Assembly: GCF_008365385.1 (NCBI RefSeq)
Contig: NZ_QOVF01000003.1
Span: 372,001-436,000, forward strand
Origin: Halopseudomonas laoshanensis
Lineage (GTDB): Bacteria; Pseudomonadota; Gammaproteobacteria; Pseudomonadales; Pseudomonadaceae
Length of the DNA: 64,000 nt
Reading direction: 5' to 3'
The notes under the pieces were generated by a model. It was not told the origin of the DNA. It saw nothing but the letters and a program-made list of their open reading frames with translations, and did no database searches. A program made the translations under genes and the position numbers. Positions 53,453 through 62,562 of this stretch are shown here, in pieces. The first letter of the stretch is position 1. Every line of letters starts with the position of its first letter.

Positions 53453-53562
53453 CGATTGAAATAGCCTGTTTGGCACAAGGCCATGCCACTCAAGGTCAGA
53501 TGGCTGGCGGGGAAAGAGCGCGCGCCTGGGGTCGTCTTGGGGCAAATAGTCGGGCCGCGGCG

Positions 53563-54792
53563 CTAACCAAAAAACCAGTAGCAGACGGCAATGGCGGTGA
53601 GCATGCCGGCCAGGTCGGCGAGCAGGGCGCAGCCCAGGCCGTGGCGAATTTTGGTGATACCTACGGCGCCAAAATACACGGCCAGGACATAAAACGTGGT
53701 TTCAGTACTGCCCTGAAAGGTCGCGGCCATCAGCGCGGCAAAGCTGTCGACGCCGAAGGTATCCATGGTTTCGATCATCATTGCCCGCGCCCCGCTGCCG
53801 GATAGCGGCTTGATAAAGGCAGTCGGCAAGGCATCAATAAAGCGCGTATCCCAGCCCAGGCCTTCGACCATCCAGCGAATCCCGTCGAGCCCGGCATCCA
53901 GTATGCCGCTGGCACGCAGCACGCCGACGGCCACCAGCATGGCAACGAGAAACGGCAACAGGGAAATGGTAAAGCTGAAACCTTCCTTGGCGCCTTCTAT
54001 AAAGGTGTCGTACACATTGACCTTGCGCAGCGCGCCAATTGCCAGGAAGGCAATGACGATGCCGAACAGCGTAAGGTTGCCGACCAGCGTCGAGGTGGCA
54101 GCCAGGGCCTGGGCGGACATGCCTGCCAGTGCCGTCAGCAACAACCCGAGCGCCAGGCCGCCGCCAATCAGGTAAGCAAGCACCACCGGATGCCAGAGTT
54201 TCAGGCGTTGCATCAGCGCAACGCTGAACAGGCCCACCAGACTCGACGCGGTAGTCGCCAGCAGAATCGGCAGGAATACCGCGGTAGGATCGGCAGCGCC
54301 CTGTTGCGCGCGGTACATGAAGATGGTTACCGGTAGCAGGGTCAATGACGAGGAATTGAGTACCAGAAACAGGATCTGCGCATTGCTGGCGGTATCCTTT
54401 ATCGGATTCAGGCTTTGTAGCGAGTGCATGGCCTTGATGCCAATCGGCGTGGCGGCATTGTCCAGGCCGAGAATATTGGCGGCGAAATTCATGCTGATAT
54501 GCCCTAGCGCCGGGTGGCCGCTGGGCACTTCGGGCATCAAGCGGCGAAATAGTGGATCCAGCACTCTGGCCAATACGCGGATCAAACCGGCCTTTTCAGC
54601 AATCGCCAGAAACCCAAGCCACAGGGTCATGGTGCCCACCAGCACGAGAATAATCTCGACACTCAATCGCGCCATATCGAATAACGCCGCGACCAGTCGG
54701 CTGAATACTTCAGCGTCGCCCAAACCCAGCCATTGCCAGAGGGCGGCGGCGAAGGCGGCAAGGAAGAAGCTCAGCCAGATTCCATTAAGCAT
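53563..54792 (-). CDS. SpmA-SpmB-like nucleoside-recognition (Gate) membrane protein
   Basis: A 409-residue polytopic protein with two Gate domains in one chain: an SpmA-like half (FDMARLSVEIILVLVGTMTLWLGFLAIAEKAG; GLDNAATPIGIKAMHSLQ) and an SpmB-like half (FIEGAKEGFSFTISLLPFLVAMLVAVG; GSGARAMMIETMDTFG). In Bacillus, spmA and spmB are separate genes; the fused form is common in Gram-negatives, where its substrate is unknown. It follows the amidase gene by 18 bases on the same strand, suggesting co-transcription. Confidence 0.87.
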   Translation of the reverse strand: MLNGIWLSFFLAAFAAALWQWLGLGDAEVFSRLVAALFDMARLSVEIILVLVGTMTLWLGFLAIAEKAGLIRVLARVLDPLFRRLMPEVPSGHPALGHISMNFAANILGLDNAATPIGIKAMHSLQSLNPIKDTASNAQILFLVLNSSSLTLLPVTIFMYRAQQGAADPTAVFLPILLATTASSLVGLFSVALMQRLKLWHPVVLAYLIGGGLALGLLLTALAGMSAQALAATSTLVGNLTLFGIVIAFLAIGALRKVNVYDTFIEGAKEGFSFTISLLPFLVAMLVAVGVLRASGILDAGLDGIRWMVEGLGWDTRFIDALPTAFIKPLSGSGARAMMIETMDTFGVDSFAALMAATFQGSTETTFYVLAVYFGAVGITKIRHGLGCALLADLAGMLTAIAVCYWFFG

Positions 54793-54810
54793 TGGGGTCG
54801 GTTCCGTTTC

Positions 54811-55683
54811 TCAGCGGTTAAGTTGGGCGCACGGCGCTAGAGCTGACGGTGCGGCCGGCGTCATGCTTTGCGCTGCGGGGTTGCACCATAGCGGCGAGTT
54901 GACCGTTTGCGGTACCAGCGCGGCCAGAATTGCCGCGGTTTCAGCATCGGCGACACCATCAAAACGGGCCGGCCGAAAGCGCATCTGAAAGGCGGCCAAC
55001 AGGTTTTTGCTGGCATTGACCTGCTCGGGCGTTCGCGCCAGGTTGTATCCGAATTGCTCCAGCGCCATCTCGAACCACTGCACAGGCGGTGTTTGGCCGC
55101 CGAGTTGCCGTTGATAGTGTTCGACCTTCTGCTGCTCGGGCCAGATCGCCACGCCGGCATCCGCCAATTGCCGCCAGGGGAACAATGGGCCGGGGTCCAC
55201 TTTGCGTTGTGGGGCGATATCGCTATGGCCAACCACGCGTTCCGGGCCTAGCCCGTGACGCTGCAATATGTCTTTCAGCAACGGAATCAATGCATCGATC
55301 TGTTCCTGTGGCCAAGGGTGCCAGACGCGACCTGCCGGAGTATCGGTATAGCCAGGGTGAACGATCTCGATGCCAATACTGGTGCTGTTCAGCCAGGTGC
55401 GACCCTGCCAGCTGCTGTCACCGGCGTGCCAGGCACGCCGGTTCTCGTCCACCAACCGGTAAACAATTGGCGGCGTTGCACCAATCAGATAATGGCTGCT
55501 GACTTCGCCAGCCAATAGATGATTAAGCGAACGCTCAAAGCCTGACGAGGTGTAATGCAGCACCAAGTACTGCACGCGACTGTCGTGGTTTGGGGAATTA
55601 TAGCGAGTATCGATCTTCAGCCCGCTGGTGCAGCCGGTCAGCCACAACAACAGATATACAAGCGGCAATAGGCGTAGAGGCAT
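54811..55683 (-). CDS. N-acetylmuramoyl-L-alanine amidase, AmpDh2/AmiD-type lipoprotein
   Basis: A 290-residue lipoprotein amidase. A short signal ends in a lipobox (LLWLTGC), then the amidase_2 domain with zinc-ligand regions YLVLHYTSSGFERSLNHLL and VVGHSDIAPQRKVDPGPLFPW, then a C-terminal peptidoglycan-binding-like domain (about residues 200-275). It cleaves anhydro-muropeptides in the periplasm. P. aeruginosa AmpDh2 (PA5485) lies beside kinB; here the gene is about 20 kb from kinB. Confidence 0.9.
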   Translation of the reverse strand: MPLRLLPLVYLLLWLTGCTSGLKIDTRYNSPNHDSRVQYLVLHYTSSGFERSLNHLLAGEVSSHYLIGATPPIVYRLVDENRRAWHAGDSSWQGRTWLNSTSIGIEIVHPGYTDTPAGRVWHPWPQEQIDALIPLLKDILQRHGLGPERVVGHSDIAPQRKVDPGPLFPWRQLADAGVAIWPEQQKVEHYQRQLGGQTPPVQWFEMALEQFGYNLARTPEQVNASKNLLAAFQMRFRPARFDGVADAETAAILAALVPQTVNSPLWCNPAAQSMTPAAPSALAPCAQLNR

Positions 55684-55974
55684 GCGGGCAGATCCTGGCC
55701 GGTTGGGGTCAGCCGGGAGACTAGCATGCGGCGGGCCTGCGATGCAGCTATGTCAGTGCCGGGTCGCCGGTGGCGCCTGAGTGCGGCCGGAAAAATCTTT
55801 GCGCCAGGGCTTGCCTTGGCAGCTAGCCCGGTTCGGGCAGTCAGCCAGGCATCCGCGGCATGGAAGAGGGGGCACAGGCAGGTTAGGCATTTTCTGACGT
55901 CTCGCTATCGGTAATAATATTATGCATATTATGTTTAATGTATAAGATAAGTACAGGAAATACAGGATTGAAAG
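55684..55974. other. 291-bp divergent intergenic region, amidase / DASH cryptochrome
   Basis: No supported gene; a short plus-strand frame at 55726-55914 has no ribosome site or recognisable product. The last 65 bases before the cryptochrome are very AT-rich and contain TATGCATA and overlapping TATTAT-like elements, the probable cryptochrome promoter. Confidence 0.4.
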
Positions 55975-57261
55975 ATGTCTGTGCTGGTCTGGTTCAAAAG
56001 CGATTTGCGGTTAGACGACAACCCGGTGCTGCTGGAGGCGTTGGGCAGCGATGCCTGCCTGCCAGTCTATTGTCTCGATCCTGCCGAGTTCGTACCTGAC
56101 CGACATGGCATCACTGCCTGCGGTGCGCGCCGCACCACGTTTCTGCTGGAAAGCCTGGTAGATCTGCATGCGTCGCTGCAGCAGTTGGGGTCGGGGCTGC
56201 TGGTAAGAATCGGCAGCGCCGAACACATTCTTCCACAGCTGTGCGCGCAGCTGGGTATCGACCGGGTTGTCAGCCATGATGAGCACGCGCCGGATGAGCA
56301 GGCATTGCTGGGCCGGGTAACCGCCGCATTGCCTGAAGGCACGCAAGTTATGCTGCGCCAGAGCAATGCGTTGTTTGCGCTGGAGGACCTGCCCTTTACC
56401 GAGGAGAAATTGCCTCAGGTATTCACCCGCTTTCGTCATCAGGTGGAAAAATATCCACCCGCTATCGACACTTTGGCGACGCCGGACCGACTACCGGGTT
56501 GGCCCGCAGGGGCGCAGGGCCTTGTTGCCGGAGTGCCTTGCATCACTGATCTAGGGCTCAGCCCTGTTGCCCGTGAAGCCCGTTCCTCCCTGCCATATCC
56601 AGGGGGAGAGACGGCTGCGAAACAATGGCTGCATGATTATCTCTGGCGCAGCCGGGCGATCAGGCACTACAAAAGCACGCGCAATCAACTGCACGGTCGG
56701 TACTTTTCGTCCAAGCTGTCTGCGGCCTTGGCACACGGATGTCTGTCACCGCGCAGTATTGTGCTCGCGCTGCGCTGCCACGAAGCGCGCTTCGGCGCAA
56801 ACGAGTCCACCTACTGGTTATGGTTCGAGCTACTGTGGCGGGAGTTTTTTCGCTTGAGCCTGAGGTTGCACGGCAAACGGTTTTTTCGGCGCGGCGGCTT
56901 CCATGCGGGGAGTCCCCCGACAGGGCATGATCAGCGTTTCAACGAATGGCGCAATGCCGCGACAGGCCAGCCGTTTATCGATGCCTGCATGACCGAGTTG
57001 AATGCCAGCGGCTTTCTGTCCAACCGTGCGCGGCAGATTGTTGCCAGCTATCTGGTTCACGATCTGCAACAGGATTGGCGGTTGGGCGCTGCCTGGTTCC
57101 AGCAGCAACTGGTGGATTACGACGTAGCCAGCAATTGGGGTAATTGGGCTTATATCGCTGGGGTTGGGCATGACCCCCGAGGCGGACGCGTATTTAACCT
57201 CGCCAAACAGGTTGAGCAGCACGATCCGGAGGGGCGGTATGTCGCAATCTGGTCGCGCTGA
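55975..57261 (+). CDS. DASH-type cryptochrome / photolyase
   Basis: A 428-residue photolyase-family protein. The N-terminal alpha/beta domain begins LVWFKSDLRLDDNPVL; the FAD-binding core has TRNQLHGRYFSSKLSAALAHG, WFELLWREFFR, ASGFLSNRARQIVASYLVHDL and DYDVASNWGNWAYIAGVGHDPRGGR, the DASH pattern. DASH proteins repair cyclobutane dimers mainly in single-stranded DNA using FAD and an antenna folate. It starts 290 bases after the divergent amidase gene, behind a very AT-rich stretch (about 55905-55960) unlike the rest of the window, and converges on the GGDEF gene. Confidence 0.92.
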   Translation: MSVLVWFKSDLRLDDNPVLLEALGSDACLPVYCLDPAEFVPDRHGITACGARRTTFLLESLVDLHASLQQLGSGLLVRIGSAEHILPQLCAQLGIDRVVSHDEHAPDEQALLGRVTAALPEGTQVMLRQSNALFALEDLPFTEEKLPQVFTRFRHQVEKYPPAIDTLATPDRLPGWPAGAQGLVAGVPCITDLGLSPVAREARSSLPYPGGETAAKQWLHDYLWRSRAIRHYKSTRNQLHGRYFSSKLSAALAHGCLSPRSIVLALRCHEARFGANESTYWLWFELLWREFFRLSLRLHGKRFFRRGGFHAGSPPTGHDQRFNEWRNAATGQPFIDACMTELNASGFLSNRARQIVASYLVHDLQQDWRLGAAWFQQQLVDYDVASNWGNWAYIAGVGHDPRGGRVFNLAKQVEQHDPEGRYVAIWSR

Positions 57262-57290
57262 TTGGGTCTGGCCCGGTTTGCAGCGCGTGC

Positions 57291-58967
57291 TCAGTCAGCC
57301 GATACGATCCGATTGCGGCCCTGCTCCTTGGCCTGGTACATCGCCCGGTCAGCGCGGCCGAATACCTCATCCAGAGTGTCGTCGCGCTTGAACGCGGTGT
57401 AACCGACCGAGATGGTGATGGTGACGCGCTCGGTTTTGAAGTGAAACGGGCTTTCTTCAATGCCCTGGCGCAGCGCTTCGAGCGCCGAAGCGGCCTGCTC
57501 TACGGTAGTACCGGGCATCAGCAACACAAACTCTTCACCGCCGAAGCGGCCAATGAAATCACTCTTGCGCAGACGTCGCGACAGTTGCTGGGCGATCAGG
57601 CGCAGTACCTTGTCGCCAGCCAGGTGGCCAAAGCGGTCATTGATCGATTTGAAATGATCCACATCCAGCACTGCCATCAGTAGCTCGCCGCCGTAGCGCT
57701 GCCAGCGTTCGAACTCTTCCTCCATGCGTTTCTGCAGGCCGGCGCGATTGGCCATGCCGGTCAGGCTGTCGATCATCGCTCGCTGGCGCTGCTCTTCCAG
57801 GTGGTTGCGGAAGGTTTGTGCTTCCACCTCCATGACCTGAATGCGCTGCACCATGGTGTCCAGCTGGCCGGCAACAAGCGTTTCCTGATCGTCACGCAGT
57901 TGTCTGGAGCGTTCGACATTGCTCAGTAGCGCATTCAGTTGCGCTTCAACGTTGGCTTTGAGGCTTTCCAGTTCGGTTGCCTGGCGCACATCCACATGCA
58001 GTTCTTCCACTTGCTCGCGGATGCTGCCTTCCAGCGCACGCCCGACCTCGCGCGATTCGTTGTAGGATTCATGCGCCTGCTCGATGTTGCCCTGGAACTG
58101 CGCCAGGCGGCTGTTGAGCTGCTGCAGGTAACGCTCAAAATCGGCCTGGCGGCTTTGCTGAGCGCCCATGACCAGCGCCGCCAACTCGTCCATGGCCGCA
58201 GCCAGCTCATACCAGTTCAGGCCCTTGGTCACCCGCTCACGCAATTGCTCACACCGCGTCTGCTGGCTGTCGAGCACCTGCAGTTCGCCAAGCAGGTTAA
58301 GCAGTATGGTTTCAATATGCGCGGCCACCTGCGAGTAGTTCTGCTCCTCACCAGCGAGCACGCCGGCTGGGTCGGAAAATGCAGGGGCAAGCTCATCATC
58401 TGGCAAGGATTTGGACTGCTCAGCGGCACTCAACGCTGATGAAGTACTGATAGGCGTCACTGCGGCGTTACCGAAAAGCCGCGACCAGAGGCCGGCAGGT
58501 CTGGTCCCTGTGAGTTCCGAGCCAAGCGTGCTGGCTTGCAGGCTGACCACTTCGCTGAGCAGCTCGGGTACGCTTGAAGCGTATTCGATGGGCTGGTCCA
58601 GGCGCTTGGCCATTTGCTGCAGGGCTTTGGAAATATCTTCAGGCGCGGGCTGTTTCTGCAGCTGACGAATCAGCGCATGCAATCCACTGGTGACCTTCTC
58701 CAGGCGCTCCTGGCGGGCTGCATCGGCTGCCAGCACGGCCCGTTCAAGGTCGGGCATCAGCTCGGCAAGCAGTTGGGGAGCAGCGTCATTGCGCAGCGCC
58801 AGGCGCAACTCTTTCAACCGTTTGTCCAGCAGTGGGTCCATGCCGTCAGCCGCAATACTGAGTCGGACCAACCCTCGTTTGAGCAGTTCTTCCTGAATTG
58901 ACTGGTCGAATGGGGGGCTAACATTACTGATGTTAGTAGCGGTAAGAGGGGTGCGGCTATCGGACAT
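57291..58967 (-). CDS. diguanylate cyclase (GGDEF), DgcH-like
   Basis: A 558-residue protein with a long helical N-terminal part, a coiled-coil-rich region (about residues 250-390) and a C-terminal GGDEF domain (about 395-555) with the active motif GGEEF in GRFGGEEFVLLMPG, so it should make cyclic di-GMP. No membrane segment is visible. The ATG at 58967 is preferred over one 6 bases upstream, which touches the ribosome site. In PAO1 the gene at this place next to dsbA is PA5487 (DgcH). Confidence 0.9.
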   Translation of the reverse strand: MSDSRTPLTATNISNVSPPFDQSIQEELLKRGLVRLSIAADGMDPLLDKRLKELRLALRNDAAPQLLAELMPDLERAVLAADAARQERLEKVTSGLHALIRQLQKQPAPEDISKALQQMAKRLDQPIEYASSVPELLSEVVSLQASTLGSELTGTRPAGLWSRLFGNAAVTPISTSSALSAAEQSKSLPDDELAPAFSDPAGVLAGEEQNYSQVAAHIETILLNLLGELQVLDSQQTRCEQLRERVTKGLNWYELAAAMDELAALVMGAQQSRQADFERYLQQLNSRLAQFQGNIEQAHESYNESREVGRALEGSIREQVEELHVDVRQATELESLKANVEAQLNALLSNVERSRQLRDDQETLVAGQLDTMVQRIQVMEVEAQTFRNHLEEQRQRAMIDSLTGMANRAGLQKRMEEEFERWQRYGGELLMAVLDVDHFKSINDRFGHLAGDKVLRLIAQQLSRRLRKSDFIGRFGGEEFVLLMPGTTVEQAASALEALRQGIEESPFHFKTERVTITISVGYTAFKRDDTLDEVFGRADRAMYQAKEQGRNRIVSAD

Positions 58968-59053
58968 GAGCATACCTGCTTCGGTTTACCTGCTGATTAT
59001 AGGGCAAACCGCGGCTATGACTAGCCGGAGCTCAGATCCAGAAGGCGAAACTG

Positions 59054-59914
59054 TTAACCAGGATTGCACAGTGCATGCGGTAACCGGATATGCATGGAGA
59101 CCGGCAAGTGATCAGAAATGGCATTGGGCAGTACATCGACGCGCTCAATGCTCAGGCTTGGGCTGATCAGGATATGATCCAGCACGCGTGCCGGTTTCCA
59201 GCTTGGATAGGTACCTGGCAGCGTTGCTGTGTGCAGGTTGCTGCCGCGTAACGGGGAGTGTTCCAGCAGATCTTCGGCATGGGTATTCATGTCGCCCATC
59301 AACACCACATGCTTGTGATCGCTGATCCTCTCGCGAATATAAGCCAGTTGGTTGGCCCGGGCCTTGGTACTCAGGGCCAGATGCATCATCACCACCAGCA
59401 GTGAGTCCTTGCCCTTGCCAAAGCTGGTCAGGATCGCCCCACGGCCGGGCATAAAGCCTGGCAGCTTGTGATCTTCCAGCAATTCCGGCGCATAACGGCT
59501 AAGCAAGCCGTTGGAGTGCTGGGCAAAGCGCCCCAGGTTGCGGTTGAGCTGCTGATACCAGTACGGGAACTGACCTTCGCGGGCCAGATGCTCGACCTGG
59601 TTGACGTACCCCGAACGCATGCTGCCACCATCCACTTCCTGCAGTGCGACAAGATCAAAGTCATTCAGCACTTTTCCAATCTCGCCCAGCGTATGGTGTC
59701 GGCCGTTATGTGGCAGCAAATGCTGCCAACTACGCGTCAGGTAGTGATGGTATTTCTGTGTGTTGATGCCCACCTGAATATTGAAGCTCAGCAGGCGCAT
59801 CACCTCGGGCAAAGCGCCATCCGGGCAGTCACACAGATGATTGGTCTGCAGATTGCCCGGCAGCATCAAGCCATGCAGGGAGCGGCGTCTTGGCGGAACG
59901 ATGGGCTTGACCAT
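59054..59914 (-). CDS. endonuclease/exonuclease/phosphatase (EEP) family hydrolase
   Basis: A 286-residue EEP-fold protein. Motifs are LLSFNIQVG (about residue 41), the metal-binding glutamate in VALQEVDGG (about 92), LMGDMNTHAED (about 200) and the C-terminal SDHLPVSMHI. Substrates of the superfamily include DNA, lipids and sugar phosphates; this one cannot be narrowed down. It lies 9 bases downstream of dsbA on the same strand, so it is likely co-transcribed. PAO1 has an equivalent gene next to dsbA. Confidence 0.88.
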   Translation of the reverse strand: MVKPIVPPRRRSLHGLMLPGNLQTNHLCDCPDGALPEVMRLLSFNIQVGINTQKYHHYLTRSWQHLLPHNGRHHTLGEIGKVLNDFDLVALQEVDGGSMRSGYVNQVEHLAREGQFPYWYQQLNRNLGRFAQHSNGLLSRYAPELLEDHKLPGFMPGRGAILTSFGKGKDSLLVVMMHLALSTKARANQLAYIRERISDHKHVVLMGDMNTHAEDLLEHSPLRGSNLHTATLPGTYPSWKPARVLDHILISPSLSIERVDVLPNAISDHLPVSMHIRLPHALCNPG

Positions 59915-59923
59915 GAGCTAGCC

Positions 59924-60556
59924 CTAGAGGGCCTGACGTTCCTTGTCTACCAGGAACTCGGCAACCTTGAGCATCTCGTCAAAGCCACCAACCATGGCGC
60001 CTTCGATACGGTACTTGCCGTTGACGATCAGTGTGGGAACGCCGGTGGCGCGATAGGCTTTGGCCAGACGGGTCGCCTGCTCCATTTTGCTACGCACACC
60101 GAATGAGCCCCAGGCCTTGTTGAACTCTTCTGCGCTGATGTCGTAGTCGGCGAGCAGCTCGATCATCGCGTCTTTATCGGCCAGACGATTATTCTGCCGA
60201 TGAATTGCATTGAAGATGGCGCTGTGGGTTTCTTCCAGCTTGCCCAGGCTCTCGACCGTGTAGAACAGCTGTGCGTGAGTATTCCAGGCGCCGCCAAACA
60301 TGGCCGGTACTTCACGGAAGCTGACGTCTTCAGCCAGGCTGCCCTTCCACTCGCTGATGATCGGGTCAAACTGGAAGCAATGGCCACAGCCGTACCAGAA
60401 CAGCTCGGCAACTTCGATTTTCTCGGGGTCAGCCGTGGTGGCCGGGGCAGGTAGGACGATATAATGCTCACCGGCCTGGTAATCGGCTTCCTGTGCTTGC
60501 AGCAGCGCAAAGCTACCCAGTAACCAGAGCAGGCCTGCTGTCATTAATACGCGCAT
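59924..60556 (-). CDS. dsbA: thiol:disulfide interchange protein DsbA
   Basis: A 210-residue periplasmic oxidoreductase: signal peptide 1-21, thioredoxin fold with active site Cys57-Gly-His-Cys60 (FWYGCGHC), the helical insertion, and the cis-proline loop GVPTLIVNGKY. It introduces disulfides into exported proteins. It is downstream of cytochrome c4 with a terminator between them. Confidence 0.96.
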   Translation of the reverse strand: MRVLMTAGLLWLLGSFALLQAQEADYQAGEHYIVLPAPATTADPEKIEVAELFWYGCGHCFQFDPIISEWKGSLAEDVSFREVPAMFGGAWNTHAQLFYTVESLGKLEETHSAIFNAIHRQNNRLADKDAMIELLADYDISAEEFNKAWGSFGVRSKMEQATRLAKAYRATGVPTLIVNGKYRIEGAMVGGFDEMLKVAEFLVDKERQAL

Positions 60557-60623
60557 GTAATTCTCTCCGACTGAATTGTTCTGTGTGTAAGACTATGATC
60601 GGGATGAAAAAATTCCCCGGCAC

Positions 60624-60648
60624 AAAAAAGGGTGACCTAAGCCACCCC
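60624..60648 (-). terminator. terminator between cytochrome c4 and dsbA
   Basis: On the minus strand a GGGTG/CACCC stem (60630-60634 with 60643-60647) is followed by six T (A-run 60624-60629 on the plus strand). It lies after the cytochrome c4 stop and ahead of dsbA. Confidence 0.75.
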
Positions 60649-60709
60649 TCAAGTGAAGCCGGTGGAAACAACCGGCAACATAACATATGACCCCTAGGGG
60701 CTGCCGAGC

Positions 60710-61330
60710 TTAACGCAAACCCTGGATATAGGCGGAGACCGCTTCGATATCCTTGTTGCTCAAGCGGCTGGCAATCGTGCGCATAACCATCGACTCGCCA
60801 TCGTTGCTGCGCTCGCCTTCGCGGAAGTTGGTCAGCTGCTTGGCGATATATTTTGCGTGCTGGCCGCTCAGACGCGGAAAGCCAGCAGGGTCGTTACCCA
60901 GGCCGGTAGGTGAATGGCAGCCGGTGCAAGCTGGCAGGCCGGTTTCCAGATCGCCACCACGGTAGATTTCTGAACCGCGGGCTACCAGTCCGGCGTCATT
61001 CGCCACACCGCCAGCGGTTTTCTGGGCGTCAAAATGGGCAGCGATATCGCGCAGATCCTGCTCGTCGAAATCATCCAGCATGCCGGTCATCTCGACGACA
61101 ACGCGGTCGCCATTCTTGATATCGTTCAGCTGCTTGTACAGGTACTTTTCCCCAAGCCCGGCGATTTTCGGGAATTCTGCAGAAGGGCTGTTGCCGTCGG
61201 GACCGTGACAAGCGCCGCACATGGCCACTTTGCCGGCACCGGCTTCTGCATCGCCCACGAGTATTTCTTGTGCGTAGGCCGTACCGGCCATACCGAGGGA
61301 TAACACCAGGCTAACGAGTAATTTATTCAT
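60710..61330 (-). CDS. cc4: dihaem cytochrome c4
   Basis: A 206-residue periplasmic dihaem cytochrome: signal peptide 1-20 (GMAGTAYA-QE), haem sites at residues 38-42 (CGACH) and 135-139 (CTGCH), and distal methionine ligands in VEMTGMLDD and SMVMRTIAS. It donates electrons to cbb3-type oxidases. Context (between dsbA and engB) is the same as in PAO1. Confidence 0.95.
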   Translation of the reverse strand: MNKLLVSLVLSLGMAGTAYAQEILVGDAEAGAGKVAMCGACHGPDGNSPSAEFPKIAGLGEKYLYKQLNDIKNGDRVVVEMTGMLDDFDEQDLRDIAAHFDAQKTAGGVANDAGLVARGSEIYRGGDLETGLPACTGCHSPTGLGNDPAGFPRLSGQHAKYIAKQLTNFREGERSNDGESMVMRTIASRLSNKDIEAVSAYIQGLR

Positions 61331-61608
61331 CGGCTAATCCAATTACGGCTGAAAGAGTGGGCCTTGTCTGAGCGTCCGGCCTTAAGACCTTGTGTGACGC
61401 AACAGCATGCCTCGTTTATTCCACGCCAGACAGTCCACAGCAGCGGGATGGAATTTATTGCCCAATGCTATCTGTCGCGCGTGAGCGACGCAATGTACAG
61501 AACGTCGCAGTAAGCTTTCGCGTTATAAAACCGCAGCAGTATATACTAAGGCGATGGCCAAGGTGAACGTCATCTGGCCCAATCAGCCCGCAGCGTAACG
61601 GATTTCTC
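61331..61608. other. 278-bp divergent intergenic region, cytochrome c4 / engB
   Basis: No gene or clear structure is seen. It must hold promoters of both genes. The part before engB (61500-61560) is AT-richer than the surroundings and could contain its promoter, but I could not pick a convincing -35/-10 pair. Confidence 0.4.
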
Positions 61609-62316
61609 ATGTCTTCAGCTCCACCCGCAACAAAACATCTGGTCACACTCTGTCAGCAGGCCACCTTTATCAAAAGCGCCAGCGAAGTGACCCAATGCCC
61701 AGCGGACCGCGGTTACGAGGTCGCTTTTGCCGGGCGTTCCAATGCGGGTAAGTCCAGCGCGCTGAACACCCTGACCCACGCGCGCCTGGCACGCACCTCG
61801 AAAACCCCTGGGCGTACTCAGCTGCTCAATTTCTTTGGCCTCGACGAGCAACGCCGCCTGGTGGACCTGCCCGGTTACGGTTACGCCAAAGTCCCGCTGG
61901 CGCTCAAGGAGCACTGGAAACAGCACCTGGACGCTTATCTGACCGAGCGTAATTCACTGGTGGGTCTGGTGCTGGTAATGGACATTCGCCATCCCCTGTC
62001 CGATTTTGACCGGATGATGCTTGAGTGGAGCGACGTCAGCGGCCTGCCCGCGCATATCCTGCTCAGCAAAGCCGACAAACTGGCTTTTGGCGCAGCGAAG
62101 AATACCTTGTTGAAGGTGCAGACCATCGTCCGCAAGGAATACGGCAATCGCGCCTCGGTGCAGCTGTTTTCAGCACCCAAGCGCCAGGGTCTGGATGAGG
62201 CCTACACCGTGCTGGATAGCTGGCTTTTCTCTGAACAGGACGAGGAAGCAGACGCGGTAGATGATCAGTTGCAGGCGGAATCGGATGACGAGCAGGAAAA
62301 CCAAGCTGGCGAATAG
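61609..62316 (+). CDS. engB: ribosome biogenesis GTPase EngB (YihA/YsxC)
   Basis: A 235-residue TrmE-Era-EngA-like GTPase. Motifs: G1 GRSNAGKSS (about residue 42), G2/G3 [11 protein letters not shown] and [14 protein letters not shown]4 LLSKADKL. It takes part in 50S subunit assembly and is usually essential. The C-terminal 25 residues are acidic ([21 protein letters not shown]). The ribosome site is weak. The gene diverges from cytochrome c4 across 278 bases and is followed by the ErsA-like RNA on the other strand. Confidence 0.95.
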   Translation: MSSAPPATKHLVTLCQQATFIKSASEVTQCPADRGYEVAFAGRSNAGKSSALNTLTHARLARTSKTPGRTQLLNFFGLDEQRRLVDLPGYGYAKVPLALKEHWKQHLDAYLTERNSLVGLVLVMDIRHPLSDFDRMMLEWSDVSGLPAHILLSKADKLAFGAAKNTLLKVQTIVRKEYGNRASVQLFSAPKRQGLDEAYTVLDSWLFSEQDEEADAVDDQLQAESDDEQENQAGE

Positions 62317-62331
62317 CCATTACGCCTGACC

Positions 62332-62463
62332 AAAAAAAACCTCGAACTTCTATGGGGAGGGAAAGTTCGAGGTCTAATAACCGGGCGTGCTAGGAGAGAT
62401 TACCCGGTATTTCTGCCAACACTAAATCACATCTAGGAGCATGAAGGGCTTGACTGGCCTTTC
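62332..62463 (-). ncRNA. ersA: ErsA-like (Spot 42-position) small RNA
   Basis: A predicted RNA of about 132 bases between engB and polA, the location and length of ErsA in P. aeruginosa. On the minus strand a first hairpin (ACCGGG near 62402-62407 pairing with CCCGGT near 62381-62386) exposes a pyrimidine-rich CUCUCCU loop suited to bind Shine-Dalgarno sequences. The terminator follows: an 11-bp stem (62363-62373 with 62339-62349), a UCCCUCCCC-containing loop and eight U. The start near 62463 is predicted from the promoter. Assignment is by synteny, length and structure, from memory of ErsA. Confidence 0.85.
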
Positions 62464-62469
62464 ACAGAT

Positions 62470-62497
62470 TCTGACCGGCCCCGTTCAATCTAAGTTC
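62470..62497 (-). promoter_or_regulatory. AlgU-type promoter of the ErsA-like RNA
   Basis: On the minus strand GAACTT (62492-62497) and TCAGA (62470-62474) are separated by 17 bases, matching the AlgU/sigma22 pattern with one change in the -10. ErsA of P. aeruginosa is AlgU-dependent, which supports both calls. Confidence 0.8.
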
Positions 62498-62562
62498 AAT
62501 AAAAATTCAAAAATACTGAAAATAGTTTTTGAGGCCTCTGTAACAGGGGTTTCAGCGCTATC

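Noticed and set aside
55726..55914. A 62-codon frame upstream of the DASH cryptochrome gene
   Set aside because: It starts without a ribosome site and encodes an Arg/Ala-rich string without features.
60658..60676. Short hairpin GCCGGT / ACCGGC after cytochrome c4
   Set aside because: No T-run on either side; a better terminator lies just downstream in the direction of transcription.
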